A stretch of 45,408 nucleotides of DNA from Guillardia theta CCMP2712 (lineage: Eukaryota; Cryptophyceae; Pyrenomonadales; Geminigeraceae). Positions 30,664 through 41,184 of the stretch are shown piece by piece. Within the stretch, counting starts at the first letter, position 1. Each line of letters starts with the position of its first letter. Both the position numbers and the translations under genes were made by a program. The stretch spans positions 591,249 to 636,656 of the forward strand of contig NW_005434657.1 of assembly GCF_000315625.1 (NCBI RefSeq). The letters run 5' to 3'. Below the pieces are notes generated by a model. It had not been told where the DNA came from. It saw only the letters and a program-made list of their open reading frames with translations, and searched no databases.

Positions 30664-30866
30664 GAGAATCGAGGAGAGCAGAGCAGGAGAGGAGAGGAGA
30701 GGAGAGGAGAGCAGAGCAGAGCAGAGCAGGAGAGAGGAGAGCAGAGCATAGCAGAGCAGAGCAGACCCAGCACAGCACAGCACAGCACAGCACAGCACAG
30801 CACAGCACAGCACAGCACAGCACAGCAGGAGAGAGCAGAGCAGAGCAGAGCAGAGCAGACCCAGCA
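30664..30866 (+). repeat. Composite pentanucleotide microsatellite (GGAGA, GCAGA, CAGCA families)
   Basis: Three successive period-5 arrays are seen: GAGGA/GGAGA units, then AGAGC units, then CAGCA/GCACA units, then AGAGC again. All keep the five-base period. The long Cys/Ala/Leu translations on the minus strand are artefacts of this array. Confidence 0.92.
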
Positions 30867-31348
30867 TAGTAGCCCTGAAGAGAGATGAGAGGAGCACAAA
30901 AAGATTATAGGGGTATATGGGAGGTGACATGTGAATTGCAGAACCTTTACCAAGATTTGAATTGACTGAAAGCAAGCAGACAATCTTGATAGAAATTTGA
31001 AAATAAGAGATTTTGATTTCAAAGCTGATGAAATAGTGATGGTTACGGATGAAGATCGGATTGACGGGTGTGAGGATGTGAGGATGCTTTAGCAAAACCA
31101 TCTGAAAGTTCGAAAATGAGAGACCACAGAGGATACAAGAGATCTCTAAATCTTTAGGTATTCGTATCATGATCTGAGGTATGCTAGTCGAATTATGTTT
31201 GTGATAAACCATTGTTATTTCATCCTTTTAACTTCTGCTCTGGTGATGGTGGGATTGGCATGCTCCATTGTGCTGCCAGCTGTTGATAGTGTTGCCGATC
31301 ATGGTGACGCTTCATTCTGGAGGAACAACTCATCTTCGGAGCATGGCA
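30867..31348. other. 3' flank of the beta-helix gene
   Basis: AT-richer sequence with TTTGAAAA/TTTCAAAG words near 30990-31025. A further 3' exon of the adjacent minus-strand gene is possible because a GT donor overlaps its stop codon, but no convincing continuation was found. Confidence 0.4.
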
Positions 31349-32478
31349 TCACCAGTATGGGTACGCGTCCGGCACCAGAAATGGTTGGAATGAGACATTG
31401 ACGCATCCTTCTCCTCCCCTTGCGATCACTATGCTGAGATTCGATACGCTCGTGTAGCCGCTACCCGTGTCCACCAACTCCAAGCCGCTCAAAGACCCGT
31501 TCACGATGGCAAACCTGGCGCTGAAGCCGCTTCCTTGCCCGCCTGCTACCTCATGTTTCGCTACTAGCTCTCCTCCGTTGATGCAGCCCGACCCCGTACT
31601 CACGACATAGACGCTCAGCCCGTAGAACTCACCGGGAAAGATGTTCGATGCCGGCAGCGTCCAGGTCTGATAGGAGGCGTCTGAAAGAGGAAGAAGCTCC
31701 GGCGGGTTCTCATGCCAGGCTGGCAGGATGCTACCCGGGTAACAGCCTTGAGCAGAGCAGTTCACAGCTCTTCCTTGCATCCTCAAGTCCTCCTCGACAT
31801 CCCAGTTGGGGACGAAGGAGATGGTTCCGTTGGTGTCGACTTGTTCTACAGAGCCGAAGATGCCATGATACATGTAAATGTTGTAAACTTGAGAAACTTT
31901 TCCTTGAACAACGATCGCGTCTGAGCTCGAATTACGCAAGGCAACATTGCTCACTGAGAAGAAGCCTCCTCCTTCAACTTTGATCCAGTATGACCATGGC
32001 GCAAGATTCACGGACACGGGGAAGTTGCATGCCCAGTCTGGAGGTTGTTCTGCGCAAGGGAACCTCGGGTCTTTGATGATTACGAGCGAAACATCTCGAG
32101 GGAGAAAGAGCTCAATGTTCTCGTTCATACCTCCAGAATATTGTCCTGCTCGTACAAAAATCACAGCCGAGGTTTTCAGTGACGAGTCTCCGCAGTAAGG
32201 GGCACATCTTCCTGGTTTCAGCCACCTCCTCAGGGCATATCGGAAGCTCTTGTAGGGAGAGATAGCCTCCCCGGTTCCCTCAGTGTCACTGCCTTGCTGG
32301 ATGTCAACGAAGATGGGTTTGATGAGAGCTTTCTCAAGGTCTGAGAACAGCTGGTTGACCACAGGGTCTGAGTTCTGATAGAGCAGCGAGCATGAATCAT
32401 CCAGACATGCCGGGAACTGCGTCCATGAGCCTGTACAATGCAAGAGCAGCACAAAACCAGCAACCCCCTCCCTCGCAT
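31349..32478 (-). CDS. Secreted, probably right-handed beta-helix protein
   Basis: The main frame (32452-31349) runs from GSWTQFPACLDDSC to DAYPYW. Near its start is IFVDIQQGSDTEGTGEAISPYKSFRYAL, the layout typical of pectate-lyase-like beta-helix proteins (a D-x-x-x-GSD-x-GTG-x-x-x-PY/F stretch leading into an AL helix). Cys pairs (CAPYC, CSAQGC) and several NxS/T sites suggest an extracellular or luminal protein. No ATG lies in this frame upstream. The ATG at 32478 opens a different frame (MRGRGLLVLCCSCIVQ) that looks like a signal peptide, so a short unresolved intron or a more distant first exon must join the two. Function unknown; a carbohydrate-binding or lyase-like role is inferred from the fold only. 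Confidence 0.6.
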
Positions 32479-33135
32479 CCGACCGCCGCCCGCCGAGTAG
32501 TTAGTGACTCTGATTGAGCCGCACTGCGAGTACGGTCCCCTGTCCGACGTAGACGGCTGAGTGAGCTGGGCTACCGTACCATGATCCCGCGCTGGGGCTT
32601 CAGCTGCTCCGACTGCCTCCCCCGTCCATGCCCGTCGCTTCCGATCTCGCCTGCCCCGGCGACCGACGGCCCGACGGTTGAACAGATCAGTCCGTTACAA
32701 AAACGTTACAACTGGTTCTCCCCCTTTATATGTGACTCGTAGGTTATACCAGAGATAGGACATACGCCTACAAGCTACTGCATAGCTTTCCTAAGACCAG
32801 AGGGTCTGGCAGACTACCCTCACTTTCAAAGCGCAACGTTGGGGTGGGCGATGACCTCACTACCCCCATTTGTCGTGATGATTCATCTGAAACCCCTTCG
32901 AGGGAGGGTCTGAGGAGGGGTACACTAGATACTCGATCACGCCCTACCCCCCTACATTGACTCTGCGCAAGATCCTTGCCATGCAGCCTCTGTTGTAGTA
33001 GATAGTGCCCTGCGTGCAAACCTTGTGGATTCTTATCTTATCTCTTCTCCCTCAGCTCTCGTCCGCTCTTCCCTTCCTCTTGTCTTCTTTCCATTGCCTG
33101 TACTTTCTCCCTTCGCTTTCAACTTGTTCCAAGGG
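32479..33135. promoter_or_regulatory. Divergent promoter with GTTACAAC words, CCACCC island and pyrimidine tract
   Basis: This lies between the minus-strand beta-helix gene and the plus-strand acyltransferase. Positions 32510-32680 are GC-rich. Positions 32693-32715 hold CGTTACAAAAACGTTACAAC. Positions 32810-32965 form a CCACCC/GGGTGG island. Positions 33030-33120 are a CT-rich stretch immediately before the ATG. The regulatory role is inferred from orientation. Confidence 0.4.
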
Positions 33136-34245
33136 ATGCCAGCCAACAAGCAGAGCAAGCTGATGAAGGCTCTTTACCTCGTCACGGGCGTGATATACTT
33201 CGTGCTCAGCTTCGTCTTCATGTTTGTGAACTGCAACATAGTGCCAGTTCTTTCCCTCTTGTTCATCTCGGTCGCTTTTCCGAAATTGCACCAGCTCCTG
33301 CTCAGTTACCTTGCAGAACCTGCCTGGTTGACGCTGGTGTATTGGGGACATAGGATCGGTGGACTCACCCCGATCTTCACTGGAGAGGTAGATAATCTTC
33401 TGAAAAATTATCGTGGAAGCAAAGTTCTCATATCGAACCATGCATCCTTCACCGATTCTTTCTTAATCTTTGCTGTTGGTATCCTTTCGGGAGACGTTGG
33501 AAAGATACGGGCATTCGCCAAGAAATCTCTCGGGATCTATCTACCTGTCATGGGATGGTTCTGGAAGTTTCTGAACTTTGTGTTTCTTGAGAGAAAATTT
33601 GACAAGGACAAGGCAAATATTATAAAGCAGCTCAAAGCCCTTGCGGAGAAGTCGAAGCAACACAAATCTGGCTCGTTTTGGATTGTTATCTTCCCAGAGG
33701 GCACCCGACTTCGTCCGCAGAAGCTGAAAGAGTCACAGGAATACGCGAAAGAGAAGAATCTGACAGTATTTCAGAATGTCCTCGTGCCCAGGATCAAAGG
33801 GTTTCAAATCACTCTCAACACTCTGCGAGAGGATGTGGACGGAGTCGTAGACCTCACCATTGGATACCCGCAACTCGAGGACGACAAGAGAGTGCAGAAG
33901 GGAAAGATCCGTCCTTCTGTTCAGGATCTGCTGTTTGGTGGGGGGAAGAAATGGCATGTGCATGTGCATGTCCGTGTGATTCCTGTGAAGGAGATCCCGG
34001 AGGAGACTGAAGCAGTGCAAGATTGGATGATGAAGGTGTTTGAGGAGAAGGACAAGCTTCTCACTCACTTCAAGCAGCACGGTCATTTCCCTGGCGAAGT
34101 CTACAAGTACAAGAGTATCTCCATGTTTCAGGTTCTGGCGAATTTCTTTGGATTTGGCCTCGTTGCTGTTTCTGTTATGTACTTCCTGTCTGTTGGACTC
34201 CTGCCGACAATCGGCGGCTTGCTGCGCCTCGTCTGGTCGAAGTGA
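33136..34245 (+). CDS. Lysophosphatidic/lysophospholipid acyltransferase (AGPAT family), single exon, 369 residues
   Basis: Transfers an acyl chain from acyl-CoA to a lysophospholipid in ER or related membranes. Catalytic motif I is NHASFTD (N101, H102 and D107, fitting the HX4D rule) and the glycerol-phosphate motif is FPEGTR (from residue 186). The region VFQNVLVPRIKGFQITLNTL and the later HVHVHVRVIPVKEIPEETE with WMMKVFEEKD match the AGPAT3/4/5-LCLAT1 branch rather than the short AGPAT1/2 branch. Membrane segments lie at the N-terminus (YLVTGVIYFVLSFVFMFV, VPVLSLLFISVAF) and the C-terminus (FFGFGLVAVSVMYFLSVGLLP). I chose ATG 33136 because the upstream in-frame ATG at 33025 only adds a translation of the CT-rich leader. 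No intron is needed, unlike most neighbours. Confidence 0.92.
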   Translation: MPANKQSKLMKALYLVTGVIYFVLSFVFMFVNCNIVPVLSLLFISVAFPKLHQLLLSYLAEPAWLTLVYWGHRIGGLTPIFTGEVDNLLKNYRGSKVLISNHASFTDSFLIFAVGILSGDVGKIRAFAKKSLGIYLPVMGWFWKFLNFVFLERKFDKDKANIIKQLKALAEKSKQHKSGSFWIVIFPEGTRLRPQKLKESQEYAKEKNLTVFQNVLVPRIKGFQITLNTLREDVDGVVDLTIGYPQLEDDKRVQKGKIRPSVQDLLFGGGKKWHVHVHVRVIPVKEIPEETEAVQDWMMKVFEEKDKLLTHFKQHGHFPGEVYKYKSISMFQVLANFFGFGLVAVSVMYFLSVGLLPTIGGLLRLVWSK

Positions 34246-37017
34246 AGTCAGATACGGTAGACGACACGTTTCTGCCCTTTGGTTGCCTCTGTGGACTACA
34301 ATCATGCAACACCTTAGCATATTTCTTGCTGCTTGGGTGAAAGCGATGGTGATTGATGTCCATAGAAGTTTAGCCTTGGATCATTCCTTGCAACGGAAGG
34401 TTGGTGGTTATGCTCCAATACCTGCACTTCTTTCTTCTACTGCATTTCAAAGGCAGAGTGTGCAACACGAGGAAACTGGAGGGCTGAATGATTGTAGGCC
34501 CCAGTAGAGTACAACTTGCAACTGCGCGCGGCAATGGCTTTCACCCCATCTGACTTGAAGAATTGAGAGTCTTCACGTTTCACTAGTTTTGGATTCCTGG
34601 CAATGACAGTACGTCAAAAAATTATTAAAAACACTTCACTGAACTCAGTGTTAACTTGATCATCATCATTAGTGGCAGCCGGGCGTCGCTCGGCCAGTCT
34701 TGACCTCGGCGGTTTAAGTCGGACTGAGCCTGCCAGTCACCAGCCGGGCGCGGCTGCCGCGGCCCGGGCGGCGCCGCCGAGTCACGCCCGAGTCCCGACC
34801 CACTGGGGCCGCGTGGCCCAGTGGCACCGCACCGGGCGACCCGGCCGGGCCCTGAGTCCCGGCGCCGAGTCACACTACGGCACGGTGACTAGCAGTGTCT
34901 TGTCACAGGCTCTTCTGAGTCTCCGTTTCAAGTTTGGCCAGTGCGACAGCCTGAGTGTCAAGAGTCACCGGCAGCGCCGCGGGTGCCTGTACTACCGTAC
35001 CCGGCCAGTCCGACGACAGGCTCCGAGGCTTCCGAAGTTCCGACGCGCTGAGACTGTTCGACTAGCATGCCAGTGCTAGTCTGGGTAAAACATCTGTTAT
35101 AGGCTGCAACAGATGTCCCTACAACAAGCTGTACCACTCACGTTTAAAACTATTGAAAAACTTTTGTACAATTTTTTTATAGTAAATTTTCATACGACTC
35201 AAAAATACATTTTTGAAACTCGGTACGCTTTCAGCTTGCTGGACACGTCGATTACAAGCAATTATATATCACAACCTACCTGCCTGTGAGATGGATTCAC
35301 CCTATAACCCCTTGCATGGACCAAAGTGTTTCAATTCACCCTATATTTTTCCAAATCTCATACCCCCTACCTACTGCATCAAGGACTACCGGTGTAATAT
35401 CAGACAAATGGACCCCTCTGAGCCCTTTGAAAAAGGTCAGGACAATTTAAGAACCCCCATATCTCATGCTCATTTGCTAAACACCCACCCCCTTCAACTA
35501 TGACCCCCTCAAAGACTGTCCCGCCTAGCTGTGAGGGTGGTCTTTTCCTCTGCAAAGACATGGTCGACCACCCTGTCTTCTACCACCACTCTTTCTTACC
35601 TCCTTAGGACCCGTGATCCAATCTTTCTATAGGCCCCCGTGCAGGAACCCCTCCAAAGATTGCCACTACCCTCATTTGAAAGAATCACCCCCAGAATACG
35701 CTTTCAGTACCCCACCTTTTCATAGTTCTACTTGTCCACCCACCACTGATTACCCCTTTGAATTCCCCCCCACCCCATTCTCTGGTTTATAACTCTATGT
35801 TTCCTTCTGTAGGGTAGGGCTTGAAGATGTGAGGGTAGACATACCGCGAGAGAGATGAAGGGGGGTGGTACTCGAACACCTCTAAGTGTACCGGTACATC
35901 TAGATCAAACTATTGGTCAAGTACCCGGTAGTTTCTCGTTTCATCCTCAATTGCCAGCTCAATGGAGGGGTAGAGACCCGAGCAGGTATATTATAGATGA
36001 AAATGGGGTGGGTAGTGGGTCTTGGTTGGGGTTCTTATGATAGCTACAAGCAGGGTAGGGTAGGGAGACCTGAAGAAGTGTTACCTTGGAAGGGGGTAGG
36101 GTTGTGGAGAGGCCAAGGGTAGGGTGGTGGTGGTTGGGGTTAAAGCCCAAGAGAGTCAAACGGGGTGGGTGATGCTGTAGGTTTGTGGAGTCGCAGAGCT
36201 CTTGGGGTGGGGTAGAGGAAGGGTATTTGGGGGGTGAATTGAAATTTGTTGATTACCATCGGGGGTAAGGGGTGCGAATCATAGTCTATTGCAGACAATA
36301 GGTGGGTAGTGGGTAAGGGGGTACTACAGGGGTGGGTGTACGAAGCAAGGGTGGTGAATATCGAAGGAATAGGGGGTGGGGGTGGAATAAGGGGGTGGGG
36401 GCTGTCGGGCGAAGTTTCGTTAGCAGAGGGGAAAAAAGAAGAAAAAAGTGAAAAAAAACTCACAGAGAAAAACTCAGACAAGCAAATGATAGTTACAAGA
36501 AGAGAAAGCAAGAAGAGAGAGAGCAAGAAACGATGAGGTGAATTGGAGCGAAGGGAGGAGGAAGGAGGTGCAAGTGCAAGAGGAAGGGAATACGGTCAGA
36601 GGATTTGCAGTTTCCTTGTCTCCCACTTTGAAACAGAGAGGAGCAGGAAGGAAATTTAGGTATGGGATGGGAGGTTGGAACGATGATAAGGTTGATAACT
36701 AGTAATCTAGCTTGGATTGATTGTTGTCAGCTACAACCCTTGCTCATTGTCTTGTTGTCTGCAGGCTTCTTGTGGTTCAAGGCTGAGGAACCTGCACCGA
36801 GTGCCCCGCAGCTTCCAGTCATGTTTTTTTGTCTCACCCGTATCTGACTTGACGACTCGGTCAGGCAGTGAGTTGGACAGCTGAATTACTGTTTTGTGCT
36901 TCGGAGGTTCTGGTTGATCTTTTGTTGGGTTGTTGGGGTCAGGGGACAGGAGATGAGGTCGAGGAACATTTCTGGCAAGTCAAGCTGCTGCATCTTGTCG
37001 TGGTGAAACAGTTCTCA
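34246..37017. other. Long intergenic region: GC-rich island followed by a kilobase-scale CCACCC/GGGTGG domain
   Basis: No gene is supported in 2.8 kb. Positions 34675-35080 are GC-rich with GAGTC, CCGGGC and GTGAC words. Positions 35100-35280 are AT-rich. From about 35285 to 35770 the + strand is full of ACCC/CACCC words. From about 35800 to 36415 it switches to GGGTGG/GGGGTAG words. Positions 36420-36660 are purine-rich (GAAAAAAG, GAGAGAAAG). The region ends at the start of the PERK-like kinase gene, whose promoter should lie within it. Confidence 0.6.
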
Positions 37018-40000
37018 ATGCTTCTCAAAGGGACCTCTGTTGCCTTTCTTCTCGTTTCGCTTGTCGCTGTTGTCGCAAACTTGATTCCTTCGGAGTCACT
37101 GGATTTGCAGCATGCCAGAAGCGAAAGCAAGGACTCCTTGTCTTTCATGGGCCCTCGACCGCTGCATGACACGTACATGAGCTTGCTTTGTACTTTGATG
37201 CAATAGTCTTGACTATAGTTGCAGGGCTGTGGTGATTCTGAACACGATTGATGGAGGAATTTTTGCTCTTGATGCCTCTACAGGAGCATTGAGGTGGACC
37301 AAGTCATCGGGGGAAGCAGTTGCACGAGCATCTCCGAGCTTTGGATATCAGGATAATGCGAATACAGACGGAGAATCAGAGGCAGTCGGGAACCAAGGTG
37401 CTGCTGGAGGAAAAGAAACCGTCTCAAGTGAAGGGGAGGATGCCAGTTCGTCGGAGAACAAAACGTATGGGTCGGAGTTGTTCCATCAGAATCCTATGGA
37501 CGCAAATTGGAAGTTTCAGCAGGAAGAAGAGTCTGACTTTGACATCATCCCGCTCTATGCACCGGGAGGTGGCTTGCTCACAGTGTCGAATGGCGTGATG
37601 GAGCCCTTCGGGTTGCGTGCAAATGAAATAGTCGATCAGTCTCCGTTTGTTGACAACGGTGTGGTGGTGGTTGGCAGCAAGAGCACCAAGTTGTATGCTA
37701 TAGATCCTGAGACAGGTCAGACCTCATGGACGCATTTCGACAAAGTGGAGGATGAGCAATGCAATAGCGCAAACCCCGATGCAGACACACTGATAATAAC
37801 TCGATCTGAATACAGCTTGAAGGTCAGAAACGCTAAGACTGGTGCGCATAGTTGGAATGTTTCTATCGCCGAATTTCGAGCCCACGGTCCACATTCGAAG
37901 CATGATCACTTCAAAGGTGAGAGCATCTGCTATCTGTGCGTGAGGACTGTAACGGACACTTCGTGTCGTTGCAGGTGTTCAACTTCCTGTGCTCGTCAGT
38001 GGCAGCAGAGTGGGTGGAAAAGAAATTCAGTGTTATGACTCGCGGTCAGGAGAACTCCTTTGGATTTACAGCCTCCCTTCTACTGCGATCTGTGCGCATG
38101 TATGGGAGATGCAGCATGCATTGGAGTTGCCTCTTTACGCGGACGAGGACGTCCTGATGAGAAGCCCAGGAGGGTTGAAAGTAGGAAGGCATGGAGGAGC
38201 GCTGTTTGCAAGAGTGACTCCTCCACCGATGATTCCACTCCTTGTTGCAGAGAGTGTTGAAAATACAGCGAAAGATCGCTACGGTCTCGAGCCGCCAAGG
38301 GTTGGTGGTTTGATGCCATCCGATCCAGCAAGAGGAAGTGAAGTCATCTCGTTGCAGGATTCTCTCGCTGAAAAGAACGAGCAAGGGATATTTGTCACTG
38401 GAGCTCTTGTGCGGATGAGCAGCGATCTGTCTGAACCTGCAGCCAATCCTTGCAGGAAAGGCTCCAAGGACTATCCGCAATGCCTTGTGGGTTCATATGC
38501 AGTGCGAGAAGACGTTCGTGAGATGCTGAACTATGGAATGAAGCGGATTGACCGTCCGCCACAAGATGTCGAAACGAAATGGGATGAGCGTTTGGATCCC
38601 AGATTTGGAGCTCAAGGCATTCTGTCCGGGTCTGAATCTGTTTTCTTGGCGAGCCCGCGACGCCTGGGCTATTCTGAATTCTCAATCTTCATTGCTGCCG
38701 TTGGCCTCGTGTGGCTCGGATGGGTGTTGAGAAACGTCTTCGATCGGTCCCCGTATCCTAGAGAATCGGATGTTTCCAACAGCGACCTCCGTGACATGTG
38801 TCCTCTCGACGAGGTTCCGCTCAATGGGGGAGGAGAGAATGCTCTTTCCAAGGCCACCACTGTCGGGGATTTTCCTGCGGCCGAGACCGAGAGCGATGCC
38901 TCCGCTGCATTGAAGTCCATGAGTAACCAGGACAGCTCAGAGGAGGAGGAGGAGGATTTCGACTCCGAGCCCTTCAACTCCAGCGCGGACGTGGTTCGCA
39001 CTTCCTCAAGCCAGTCCGCCAAGGCGACTCAGTCCAAGATCTCAGCAGCATCCACTAAGGCAGCTGCGAGCAACCCTTCGCACAAGCCTAAGCTTTTCAT
39101 CCCCACGTTAGGAGGGGACATGCTGCGGTATGGCTGCGCAAGTACGTTCGAGAGTCTTTGCCAGGACATCGACGATGAGCGAGTGTCAGGCAAGGCTAGA
39201 GTGAGAGATCTGTCAAGAGAAACCTCCGACGAAGACAGCTCTTGGGACGAGTCGAGGCTTAGAAACAACAGCTGGGACGATGACGATAGGAGGCAGCGAA
39301 GCATCAGCCTGGGCTCGAAGTGGAGTGTGCAGAAGGATCTTGATGAAGTGATGAGGTCCGAGTACTCCAAGGCGACCAAGACGGCCAGTGCTCCCAACAG
39401 CCCGAAGATTCCTCCTGCAAGCCCAGGTTTCTTTCGGCAGAACCAGGAGTCTCGATACACCACCGACTTCGAGGAGCTTGGCAAGATCGGCAGAGGAGCG
39501 TTTGGATGCGTATTCCGTGTGAGGCAGCGCCTGGACGAGCGAGAGTACGCGGTGAAGAAGATCCGACTGGACAAGGACGAGAAGAGCGCAGATAACCAGC
39601 GGATCATGCGAGAAGTTCGTTGCTTCTCCATCTTGAGCGACCACCCCAAGATCGTGCGTTACTACGGGACGTGGCAGGAGACGGAGATGCCGAGCCCCAA
39701 GGACAAGTCGCTCGGCGACAGCGGGTCGTTGGCTGACACGACGTGGGACGCGTCTTCCAATCTGTTTGGAGAAGAATCGGATATGACCAAGATGTCTTGC
39801 TGCGAGGAGCCCGTGAACTGGCTCTACATCCAGATGGAGCTGTGCAACACTTCGTTGCGGCAGCTGCTCAACTCGGAGAGGTGGGAGGTGAACCTGGAGG
39901 TGGTGCGGAGGTACCTGAGGGATGTGACGGAAGGGCTCACGCACATTCACTCGCTGCAGTACATCCATCGGGACATCAAGCCTGACAACATCTTCATCGT

Positions 40001-40712
40001 CAACAATGTGGCGAAACTCGGCGACTTCGGGCTGAGCTGCAAGACCAACTCAGACCTGGTCGACATTGCCGCTGAATCCTCGCTCGGGATTGTGCACGAG
40101 GACGAGGAAGGTGCGGGGGGCGAGGAGCTGACCAGAGCCTGCGGGACGAGGATGTACTTCAGTCCTGAGCTGGAGCACAGCGGGATCTACAACGAGATGG
40201 TGGACATGTACGCGCTGGGGATTGTGACGTTCGAGATGCTTCACAGTTTCAAGACGGGGATGGAGAGGATCAAAGTGATAGAGAAGCTCAAGAGCTCGAT
40301 GTGCTCCCCTGCCGCCTCTGCCTTCGCTGCCATGCCCATGGACTCCGTGTTTGGTCCCTTGACGAGGCGACGGAGGGAGTGGAAGGACGCCAACGTCAGC
40401 GAGGCGATCGCCAAGATCGCGCTTCCGCAGGAGCTGTTCGACCTGCAGAAGGACTATGAGTTTGAGTTCCTCCTCATCCTCCGACTGCTGGGCGAGAAGC
40501 CGAGGACGAGGATGACGGCCAAGCACATGTCGGACCTCCTCCGGATGAAGGTGCAGGAGGCTGAGCACGCAGACAAGTTCCCTTGGGCTGACGCGCATCT
40601 GCGGCTGGAGAAGACAACGTCAATGTCCCCCAAGCACGTGGCATCTGTGGGGGACCTGCGGAGTCTGAGCAAGTCGGAGCGAGGGACGCGAGTACAGACG
40701 TCATGGAGCTGA
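37018..40712 (+). CDS. EIF2AK3: PERK-like ER membrane eIF2-alpha kinase, 1194 residues, 3 exons
   Basis: Predicted stress sensor that phosphorylates eIF2-alpha and lowers translation. Exons 37018-37172, 37225-37916 and 37975-40712 join in frame to 1195 codons. There is a signal peptide (VAFLLVSLVAVVANL). The luminal sensor has beta-propeller-like strands (VVILNTIDGGIFALDASTG, KLYAIDPETGQTSWT, KEIQCYDSRSGELLWIYS), as in PERK and IRE1. One membrane helix is at about residues 517-537 (FSIFIAAVGLVWLGWVL). An acidic Ser-rich linker precedes the kinase domain (about 778-1137): GRGAFG loop, YAVKKI lysine, a short insert before WLYIQMELC, HRDIKPDN, DFGLS, CGTRMYFSPE, and FEMLHSFKTGMERIKV. The GMER-type motif is typical of eIF2-alpha kinases. 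Lumenal propeller plus membrane helix separate it from GCN2, PKR and HRI. The activation segment contains an acidic loop (HEDEEGAGGEE). Confidence 0.9.
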
Positions 40713-41184
40713 CGAGGAGGAGGAGCCTCGTGTGATTGTAGGGAGTTGCTTCCTGGTGTGCTTCTAGTGTAAATACGACACTTGTTCTAGTGACCCTCCC
40801 TTGTCTTGTCTGCCCTTCCCCCTCCTGGAGGTAGCGCAACGTGCAATACGCTCACACAACTACTTGCGCTTATAGAACGTTTTCTATCGTGTAGCATGCA
40901 TGCTCTTAGAGTAGGTGCCTCCTCCTTCAGAGTCTCCTCCTCCAGAGCCTCCTCCTGCTCCTCTCTCCTTTCATTCACCGATCTCTTCTCCATCTCCATA
41001 CCTGTTCGGCCTGTCGTTTGCCGCACAAGCTAACACCACAAGAAGCTCGTCTGAATTCATTTGCCCGATGAGTGACAATTTTCGTGATGCTCCCTTCAGA
41101 TATTCAAACTTTCGAGAGAAATTTGAACTTTCAAACGAAAAGAATCAGTTTCAAAAACAGAATTGACTAGTAGTAGCTAGGGGC
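40713..41184. other. 3' flank of the kinase and 5' flank of the next gene
   Basis: Positions 40915-40965 hold a pyrimidine tract with CTCC units. Positions 41099-41155 hold repeated TTCAAAC/TTTGAAC/TTTCAAA words directly ahead of the next start codon. Nothing coding was seen. Confidence 0.45.

Noticed and set aside
30559-31212. Cys/Ala/Leu-rich open frames
   Set aside because: These are translations of the period-5 microsatellite, which stays open in several frames.
33025-33135. Upstream ATG extension of the acyltransferase
   Set aside because: The added residues are a translation of a CT-rich leader; the family start fits ATG 33136.
34675-35080. GC-rich island considered as an rRNA or structural RNA fragment
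   Set aside because: No rRNA signature words or consistent stem pattern were recognised; kept only as a compositional island.
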